This document shows, piece by piece, positions 57,101 to 64,000 of a DNA stretch of 64,000 nucleotides (positions are counted from its first letter, which is position 1; each line of letters begins with the position of its first letter). The stretch lies in contig NC_092312.1 of NCBI RefSeq assembly GCF_036785885.1, positions 22,400,001 through 22,464,000 of the forward strand, in the 5' to 3' direction. Made by a program: the position numbers and the translations under genes. This DNA comes from Coffea arabica. Its lineage: Eukaryota > Streptophyta > Magnoliopsida > Gentianales > Rubiaceae. A model generated the notes under the pieces. The model was not told where the DNA came from. It saw only the letters and a program-made list of their open reading frames with translations, and made no database searches.

Positions 57101-58584
57101 ACCAGGTACTGGGGAGCTACGAGGTCAAAGAGGGGCCACTAAGGAAGTACATCGCCAAGATGCATGAGCTGATGGACCAGTTCAAGCAGTTCACGCTCGA
57201 GCAGATCCCACGGAGCCAAAACAAGAGAGCTGATGCCCTGTCCAAACTGGCATCTACCTTGTTTAGCACTTTAAATCAAAAAATATTGGTGGAGGTCGTC
57301 AAAAGTCGGGCGTATGAACAGTTAAACACCACAGTCATTTAGGTGATAAGCTCTTGGATGGATCCCATTGTCCAATACCTGACTCATGGGGAGCTCCCCC
57401 CGAGCAGGGCGGAGGCCCGCAAAGTCCTCCTCAAATCACAAAAGTACGTACTCACGCATGGAGTACTATATAGGAAATCTTACTTGCAGCCATGGTTAAA
57501 GTGTGTGACGCTTGAGGAAAGGAGCTATGTCTTGCGCGAACTATATGAGGGGATCTGTGGCAATCACGTCAGGCCAAGGGTACTGGCCAAGAAGGGAATG
57601 TTATCTGGATACTATTGGCCCACCATCTTCAGGGACTCCGCCGAGCCGGTAGCCAGATGCAAGTATTGTCAGTTGCACGCTCCAATTCACCATGTCCCAA
57701 CTCAGGAGATGGTTCCTCTCCATAGCTCGTGACCGTTCTTTCAATGGGGAATTGACCCACTAGGCCCATTTCCCCGAGCTCCGGGAGGTTATGAGCATCT
57801 GGTAGTGGCCATTGACTACTTTACTGAATGGATAGAGGTCGAGCCACTCAGCACGATCAATAATAGGTCGATCCAGAAGTTTCTTCAGAAGGGCATAGTC
57901 TGCCGATTTGGCATACCCCGGATTCTGATCTCAGATAATGGATGGCAATTTGCAGATAGATCCCTCCAGGAGTGGTGCACCGAGCTCGGCATCCAGCAGC
58001 GTTTCACTTCCGTAGGGCACCCACAAGCTAATGGACAGGTCGAGAATGCTAACAGGACCATCTTGCACGGCCTGAAGACACAAATAGAGTCTGCCAGAAC
58101 TGGCTGGCTGGAGGAGTTGCCTACCATATTGTGGGCCTACCGGACAATACCTCGGACGGCCACCCGGGAAACCCCGTTCGTCCTGACATATAGGGTCGAA
58201 GCAGTGATTCCAGCAGAAATTGGAGTACTCTCAAGTAGGGTGCAACACTTCGTGGCTAGGGATAACGAGGAGGAGATGCGACTCAACCTAGATCTGCTCG
58301 AGCATCGAAGGGAAGAAGCAAACATAAGAATGGCTAAGTATAAAGGTCAGGTCGCACGATACTACAACGCCAGAGTAAGGCACCTCTCTTTCAAATCAGG
58401 GGACTTGATTTTGCGCAGAAACTCTGTGAGCTGAGCTAGGGGCACGAGCAAGTTAGACCCGAATTGGAAAGGTCCCTACGTGGTGAAAGAAGCTGATCGG
58501 GCGGGGTACTGTAAGCTAGCTCATCTCAATAGGGATAAGGTCCCGCGCACCTGGCACAATTCGAATTTAAGGCTTTTTCGCTAG
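54171..58584 (+). pseudogene. Tat-2 pol, broken by stops and a frameshift
   Basis: Protease (VYIDNGSAIDVLYY, GRPTLNALRAV), reverse transcriptase (CFLDAFKGYHQIAL, YVDDMLVKS), RNase H (FIYLAVGEEAVSAVL), a long repetitive linker (56341-56865), second RNase H (WTLYVNGASSREG; the usual VDGSS Asp is Asn here), integrase (ICGNHVRPRVLAKKGM, CKYCQLH; D,D,E in GIDPLGPF, ISDNGWQF, QVENANRT). Stops at 54930, 55329, 55981, 56323, 56737, 57340, 57730 and 58432, and a frameshift near 55490. The first catalytic position of the protease reads D-N-G instead of D-P-G or D-S-G. Non-functional. Confidence 0.9.
56341..56865 (+). repeat. Degenerate coding minisatellite in the pol linker of Tat-2
   Basis: About 175 codons of imperfect repeats with unit about 30 bp or its multiples (variants of gaggtcggacaggcc and gaagcagctgaggcc). 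They encode Ala/Glu/Gln/Thr-rich, probably helical text such as EVGQAEDAAKAEQAREAA. They sit between RNase H and the second RNase H domain, where Tat-1 has only about 30 unrelated residues. The frame is kept through the array apart from one Gln-type stop (56737-56739), so the array grew while the frame was under selection, or by in-frame slippage. Confidence 0.85.
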
Positions 58585-59426
58585 ACCTTAGCCCAAGCGG
58601 AGGAAGGAAGTTCGGAAGATTTACGTGGCCATAGCTGCAGAGGTCAGCTCGATGGGTAGTTAGCTCGGTAAGCTGTTAGATCGGTACTTGGGGTCACAAG
58701 AATGTATTCAAGATTCTATGAAAAAATAAAAAATTCTTTGCCAAGTGTTGAATGAACAGGCCATCTATTTCCTTTCCAAAAGAAATATACATAAGGGGGG
58801 CCATACAAAAAGAGTTGGCTAGCTCGGACCCTACTCTACGTCCTACCTACACCTATGCTGAGCATTGCCTAATTTTCTCCTTGCAGCTCCTGCTCGGCGG
58901 AGGTTGCAGGCAGGGAAGGATCCGCCACCAGCGCGGCCAGGTCGCACCCATGCGTGTAGCCGTCCACGAGCCTGTCAATCTGGTGAACTGCCTGGGGATT
59001 ATAGTTGGGCCACCTGCTCAGGTCGAACCCAAGCAAGTTCAGAGATTGCACGTCATGCATGGCTTGGGCGTACCCCACCTGCAGGATGGGCCCGTTAAAA
59101 ATGGCCAGGTCCTTCATAAAGTCCTCAGACTTCTTGAAGTCCCTGACGCCCAGCTAGCGGCCCTCCTCACGAGCTGCTTCAATCTGACCAAGCAGCTCGG
59201 CGGATTTCTTCTGCTCCACCTCCAGCTGTGTGGTCAGCTCGACCGACTTCTTTTTTTCCAGCTCACAGGAGGCCTGAGACTCGGCAAGCTGCTTTTTCAC
59301 GGACTCTAGCTCTGCCTCCGCTGCCTCCAACTGACTGGACAGCATGTTCTTGGCCGCATCAGCCTGGAAGAGATTCTCTCCCATGTTCTCGTACCTTTGT
59401 GCCAACTCGGCACCAGTCACATTGAG

Positions 59427-59501
59427 CTACAAGACGAACACAGAATAAGAGACTGACAAGTCAAAGGAATTTCACTGAGGCACCACCAGTTGAGGAGTTA
59501 C
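59427..59501 (-). other. Second predicted intron of the Tat-2 antisense gene
   Basis: 75 bp, GCTCAG|GTAACT to TTGTAG|CTC. Contains an in-frame stop; removal joins SVAQ to LNVTGAELAQ and reaches the coiled coil. No counterpart seen in Tat-1. Confidence 0.6.
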
Positions 59502-60034
59502 CTGAGCTACACTCAGGTAATAGTGCTCCAGTAGCTCAGAATTGGACGCGAGTTGGATGAAGTGGTGATCACGTGAGAGCACCGTACCCCTGATAAGCTC
59601 CCGGGCAGTCTCTGGGAACTGAGTTCGGTCGTTCACCGATAACCCCCATTTGGGGCAGAAATGCAGGGGATGCGGGTGAGTGCGCAGCCCGGAAGGAGGC
59701 TTCAGAGGTATCACATTCCTCCTCCGCCACATAGCTGGTGACGACTCGGACGAGGCCTGCTGCTCGGCAGTGTTCACCCCGTAATGGGTTGCGGAGGCTG
59801 CTGAGGGCCCTTTCAGGGGCGGAGGAGAAGTCTCCTCAGTTCGCGCCTTCTCGGCCACGGTCTTCTTCCTCTTTTTCTTAGGCTCCTCCCCAGGCGATGA
59901 CTGAGCTGCAATCTGAGGAGTAGACACTGGTGGAGGGGGAGGAGCTGCGCTGCTAAGAGCGGTGGAAGGTGCAGGAGCAGGCGTGCTCGTGCTGCCAGTT
60001 CCCCCAATGTTCAACAATTGAGAAAACCTCTTCA

Positions 60035-60130
60035 CTACAAAAGAGAAAGGATGGGTCAGTCGGACGATGTGACCAAACTTAAAAACAAAAAAAAAAAAAA
60101 AAAAGAGAAGGGATGAGGTCAAGAAGTTAC
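60035..60130 (-). other. First predicted intron of the Tat-2 antisense gene
   Basis: 96 bp, GCTT|GTAACT to TTTTGTAG|TG, poly-T rich. Same position and phase as the 69-bp intron of Tat-1; also a multiple of three without stops. Confidence 0.62.
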
Positions 60131-61272
60131 AAGCTGTCAGCTCCTCGAGGGTGAGGGGTCGGAGATCGGGGGCAGGGTTGTTCACCTCTACTCGAATCAA
60201 CCCCGCCGACCAGAGTTGGGCATTATTAAATACCTTCACCTTTAGCCGAGCTTCTGAGCTGACCAGACGGTCCAACTCGGCCGCTGGCAGAGGTGAGGGA
60301 ATGGGATCAGATACCTGGGTCTCCTCCCTCCAGGTCAGGGGAGGAAACCCTGTATTCTTCACAAAAAAAAACTGGGCTTTCCAGCCCTTGATTGAGGAGG
60401 GCATCTATGTGAACAGCTCGCGGGTGGGGAGCTCCCTTCCGCTCCTGCGAGCGAAGTAGAACCAACCGTGAACCGGGCCACTCATTTTCATTTGAAAAAA
60501 TGACCTAAACAGGTCCAAAGAGTAAGGGATTTCAAGAACGCGGCACAAAATAAAAAAGCCAATGATGGACCGAATAGCATTGGGGACGAACTGGATGATC
60601 CGAATCCCCCAAAAGGTTAGGATCTGGTAAAGAAACTGAAGGATAGGAAGGCGGAAACCAACCACGAGCTGATCTTTGTAGATGGCCACGAACTCAGAAG
60701 GAGGTCGACAAGCGTACTCCCCTGGCCAGGCAGCCCTAGTCTCGAACTGAGGGGGAATGTCATACCTCCCTACTTGTTCGTCTGCATCCCCTAGTCCAAG
60801 AGGGGGGATAATCTCGACCTTCCCGAAGTCGATATCCGGCCCCCTGGGGCGTCCCGCCCTGGTACGAGCTGGAACTGCCTCCAGAGGAATCTCTGGGGCA
60901 GCAGCTTCAGCTTCAGGTTGGGCAGGTTGACCGGGCTGGTCCATGTCTATGGCTGGAGAGGGTGCTGGGGAAGGAAGATATTCAGACCCAGACGAACTGG
61001 AAGAAGAAGAGCTAGAAGAAGAAGAGAGTATCTCTATAGGAGCAGGTCGGACTACTCTACGTCTAGGTGCTGAGCTAGTAAGGTCTGAATGTGTAGTAGA
61101 AAAAGACATAAAAAGAAAAGAAGACTTACTAGCGGATAAGAGGGAAGAGCTGGTAGGTGCTTAAAAGGAGACGCTATTCTCGGATGGACTCACTAAGCGT
61201 GGAGCGAGTTGATGAAGATTTGGAAGGAGGAAAAGTGAGATAGGAAGCTTGAAAATGACGTTTGGTGAGGTC

Positions 61273-61280
61273 TATTTATA
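61273..61280 (-). promoter_or_regulatory. TATA box of the antisense gene in Tat-2
   Basis: Minus strand TATAAATA in CCTATAAATAGACC, 164 bp upstream of the ATG at 61109, outside the LTR. Mirrors the arrangement in Tat-1. Confidence 0.6.
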
Positions 61281-61538
61281 GGCCACCTGGGCGGGAAGAC
61301 AAAGAGTCCCGAATTGAAATTTCGAATTTATTGCAAAGGAATTGCTACCTTGGGAGACGTTTGAGCTGACAACCACCGTTGTGAGAGAACGTGACCGTTG
61401 AAGTGAGAGTTGCGACAGTAGACATGGCGGTTACCCGAACAAGGGGCACGATCATGGGATCGTGGGCCCCACACCACGCCGACCTGACGCCTCGTAATTT
61501 GGTCCAGACTCACGCGACCTCTCGGTGACTCTAGACTC

Positions 61539-61551
61539 AAAGGGGGGCTAG
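61539..61551 (+). other. Polypurine tract of Tat-2
   Basis: AAAGGGGGGCTAG immediately before the 3' LTR. Confidence 0.8.
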
Positions 61552-62044
61552 TGTAATGGGGCAAATCCACGCATGACACATGTCAACTCGGCATGCCGCA
61601 CACACGAGGTCGGCCATATGGATCCCACAACTCGTACACCTCAGTTCGGCGTAGAAGGGGCCAGCTCGGCCGTAACAGACGCCTCTCCATGGAATGGGTC
61701 TCGTGGGCCACCGCCTCCGAATTTGTAGGGGTCGTCATACAAAATCATAGGAAGACTCCGAACCCTAAGGGGACTCCTACTCCTATATGGAAACTATTAC
61801 CCGGAAGCCTATAAATATGGCGCCATAAGGCGACACAAGGTACACGATCTACAGTACTATATACTATTGCCCTACTCATAGGCTCTGCTGACTTGACCGT
61901 CGGAACTATTCCGGGGACCCTAGTCCTGCCGTTGTTCTCTCTCTACAGGATAGTCAGTTCGGTTCTCCTCTCTCGGTTCGGCTACGCTCATCCAGCTCGG
62001 CTTGTGGCAGCTCAGCTCGGACTGCGTTCTTGGCCGTCGCATTA
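61552..62044 (+). repeat. 3' LTR of Tat-2
   Basis: 493 bp, TGTAATGGGG...GTCGCATTA. The final CA has become TA by a transition; the other LTR keeps CA. Confidence 0.92.
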
Positions 62045-62049
62045 CCTTG

Positions 62050-63175
62050 CAATATTCTTTTTTTTTTTTTAAGAAAAGGCAACAATAATAATAATAAGTT
62101 TGTTGGATTTGGATTTATCCCACTAACTGTTATTGGGATATACCCCAAGCCCAACAAAGTTAACAAGAGTGTTTTTTTTTTTTTTGCAGTATTCATGTTC
62201 TAGTAAGCCGTGTCCCAAATTGAGTGCGTTACTGATTCTCAGTAACTTGGCTTTCTAGTATATCGCAAATTAATATTTACTTCCCTTTATTTTTATTTAT
62301 ACATAATCTGTTATCGAGAAAAATATAAAGAGAGAACATGAGTAACTAGTGACAATTAATAGCAATTATTCAAATTTTTGTGAGTAATCAATTATTTTTC
62401 TACAAAATCCGTTAAATTTTTCACAAGGCAAAAAAAGGGAGGAAAGTGCAGAAAAATGCAAAAAAAAAAAAATTCAACATTCCTCTAACAAAATATATAT
62501 AAAGGAAAAAATGTCTGAGTTTCCTTCAATTGTTCATACTATTGCCTGCAAACAAACATTACCTTGGGTAATACTAAATTTTTCTTGGTGTTTTTTTCTT
62601 ATATATCACCGTCATTCTATTCTATTGAGTTGTATTGCGATAGGTTCATATTCCTTGTTGATCGAAGAGAATATGCGGTTGAACAAATGCCGAAGGAAGA
62701 GCTTAAACAGAGATCTCAATTGGTAAATGTTCTTCTTCTTCTTTTTTCCAGAAAGATATATTATTAACATATTATATTCTACAATCCCTTTGGGTATTAA
62801 TATCCTCGAGTTAAATTCATCATTAAATGATGAAATGAATATTTTTTCGACCTTTAAATTTTAACAATTTCAAACATTTAAAATACAAAAAAAAAAAAAA
62901 AAGCTATTATCACATAGGAATACAAATTGAAGGAATGGTTCCTACGAGGACCATAGAATTTCCCGATCATATGTAACTGAACTTCTACCCCCTTGTGATC
63001 CTCCTACATATTATGAAAATTCAACCATAAGAGTTGGTAAAATGTCAGCCATTTGCTCTCAGATATCCAAACCTGCAACCTTTTTGTACAAGATAAACTA
63101 TCTAATCAATACCAGTCAAGAAGTTCAATCCTGAGAATTTATGCAGCATCAGAGAGTCGATTAGCTAAATACACT
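62050..63175. other. Intergenic DNA downstream of Tat-2
   Basis: AT-rich with several T- and A-runs. At about 62100-62160 an imperfect palindrome (gttggatttggat and aagcccaacaa) may be a tiny MITE. No gene supported. Confidence 0.4.
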
Positions 63176-63183
63176 GCCGAGAG

Positions 63184-63684
63184 TAGGCCTGTCAACGGGT
63201 CGGGTCTAGACCCGGATCCGGACCGGATCCGTGAAATTATTGCGGGTATGGGTAGGGATTTAATTCCGTTTCCCGGATCCGGATCCGTTTTGTCAAACAA
63301 AAAACGGGTCGGATACGGAATATAGTATTCCGACCCGTATTAGACCCGGATCCGAATATAAATGAATTAATAATTTAAAAAATATATATTTATCAATATA
63401 ATTTGATTAGGGTGATGTATTTTAATAAAATTAATTTGATTTCTTTTCTTATTTGATTTTTTCTTTGCATTAGTTAGAAATTAGTTTACAAATATATTTT
63501 TTTCTCATTTTTATTAGAAATTATAAAATTTGATAAATTTGTTCGGGTAGACCCGGATCCGGATCCGGAACATAGAATAAAAGACCCGTCGGGTAAACGG
63601 GTCGGATCCGGATCCGGCATAGTAATTCGGGTCCGAGTCTGGAATAATGAATTTCGGCTCGGACCCGACCCGTTGACAGCCCTA
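63184..63684. mobile_element. hAT MITE, 501 bp
   Basis: Terminal inverted repeats TAGGCCTGTCAACGGGTCGG and TAGGGCTGTCAACGGGTCGG (one mismatch). Perfect 8-bp target duplication GCCGAGAG (63176-63183 and 63685-63692). Subterminal regions are built of GGATCCGGATCC-type repeats; the core is AT-rich and non-coding. Confidence 0.93.
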
Positions 63685-63692
63685 GCCGAGAG

Positions 63693-64000
63693 AGAGCTCA
63701 TAATCTCTGTCAACTTTTCATCTTCCAGGTTCCTTTACATTTGAAGTTTAATACTAGGTGTGAAAATAACTTGTGAATTGATTATGTCAAATTAGATGGC
63801 AGGAAACTAAGCATTAGAAATGCCGGACGGACTAAAATACACGAAAGAAAAATAAAGTAGAGGATCCAGAATTTGTTGCAACAAAATAGATTCCCATGTA
63901 TCCAAAAACTATCCAGGACGGGCACTTAGTCGGCAACAAATAAAATTGATAAGACACTGAATAAGATTTCGTTCAAAAGTTTCTTCCATAACATGATACC
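63693..64000. other. Window end, no feature seen
   Basis: AT-rich sequence without recognisable gene or repeat ends. Confidence 0.4.

Larger units (their letters stand above)
59154..61109 (-). pseudogene. Antisense gene of Tat-2, 'putative gypsy type transposon' (Transposase_28) family
   Basis: Antisense to gag-pol, between pol and the 3' LTR. From ATG at 61109: Ser-rich N-terminus, conserved block (PSEFVAIYKDQLVVGFRLP, WGIRIIQFVPNAIRSIIGF, MSGPVHGWFYFARRSG), one in-frame TAG (60405-60407), then IKGWKAQFFFVKNTGFP. Two GT-AG introns fit: 60130-60035 (96 bp) and 59501-59427 (75 bp, containing a stop, so splicing is needed). After the second intron a coiled coil follows (QLEAAEAELESVKKQLAESQ). 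Homologous to the antisense gene of Tat-1; a role in the element's life cycle is unknown. Confidence 0.8.
52200..62044 (+). mobile_element. Older full-length Tat-lineage Ty3/Gypsy element (Tat-2)
   Basis: 9845 bp on the plus strand, flanked by CCTTG duplications (52195-52199 and 62045-62049). Same order as Tat-1: LTR, primer-binding site, gag, pol with two RNase H domains and integrase, antisense gene, polypurine tract, LTR. By eye the two 493-bp LTRs differ at about 25 positions (about 5 percent), mostly transitions, so it is several times older than Tat-1. All genes carry stops or frameshifts. Protein similarity to Tat-1 is clear but the LTRs are unrelated, so it is a different family. Confidence 0.93.

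Noticed and set aside
1-64000. CRISPR arrays, bacterial operons or other prokaryotic systems
   Set aside because: Introns, LTR elements, LINEs, SINE and plant gene families show this is plant nuclear DNA; no regular spacer-repeat array exists.

Overview
The window is nuclear DNA of a flowering plant, most likely a dicot. Evidence: intron-containing beta-expansin genes, C2H2 zinc-finger genes of the QALGGH type (a plant-specific finger), plant-type LTR retrotransposons (Tat lineage of Ty3/Gypsy, Tork-like Copia), L1-type LINEs with an RNase H tail, a tRNA-derived SINE, and hAT, Mutator and Tourist-like miniature elements. The genic part is AT-rich and the two Tat elements are clearly GC-richer. 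The species cannot be fixed from sequence alone.

Layout. 1-19 kb is a local expansin cluster: one canonical beta-expansin gene (1426-3073, +), a broken copy without its last exon (4257-5402, +), a second broken copy (8000-9477, -) and an apparently intact but divergent copy (16817-18177, +). The last two copies lie in arms of a large inverted repeat (about 5871-10810 against 16449-18942). Just outside each gene block is a second segment in direct orientation (5489-5850 and 15453-16297). This suggests a tandem duplication followed by inversion of the gene block in one unit. The arms and the centre were then invaded by a hAT element, two LINEs, a Copia element nested in a LINE, and a MULE-type MITE.

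19.5-27.2 kb holds two neighbouring ZAT-type C2H2 zinc-finger genes, probably transcriptional repressors with C-terminal DLN/EAR motifs. 27.2-40.4 kb is gene-poor. It contains a SINE with perfect target duplication, a Tourist-like MITE, a Pack-MULE carrying pieces of an RRM-protein gene, and an F-box-associated pseudogene fragment.

40.4-50.1 kb and 52.2-62.0 kb are two full-length Tat-type Ty3/Gypsy elements in opposite orientation, each with LTRs and a 5-bp target duplication. The first is young (LTRs differ at roughly 6-7 positions by eye) with an intact 1545-codon pol reading frame. The second is older (about 25 LTR mismatches) and full of stops. Both carry, antisense to gag-pol, a gene of the 'putative gypsy type transposon' (Transposase_28) family with its own TATA box and a conserved intron; this is the most interesting feature of the window. 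The second element also has a long repetitive expansion in the pol linker between its two RNase H domains. Two short hAT MITEs with perfect 8-bp target duplications flank the second element.

Only four genes look like ordinary host genes (two expansins, two zinc-finger genes). Nothing suggests that they act together: the expansins would loosen the cell wall and the zinc-finger proteins would repress transcription.
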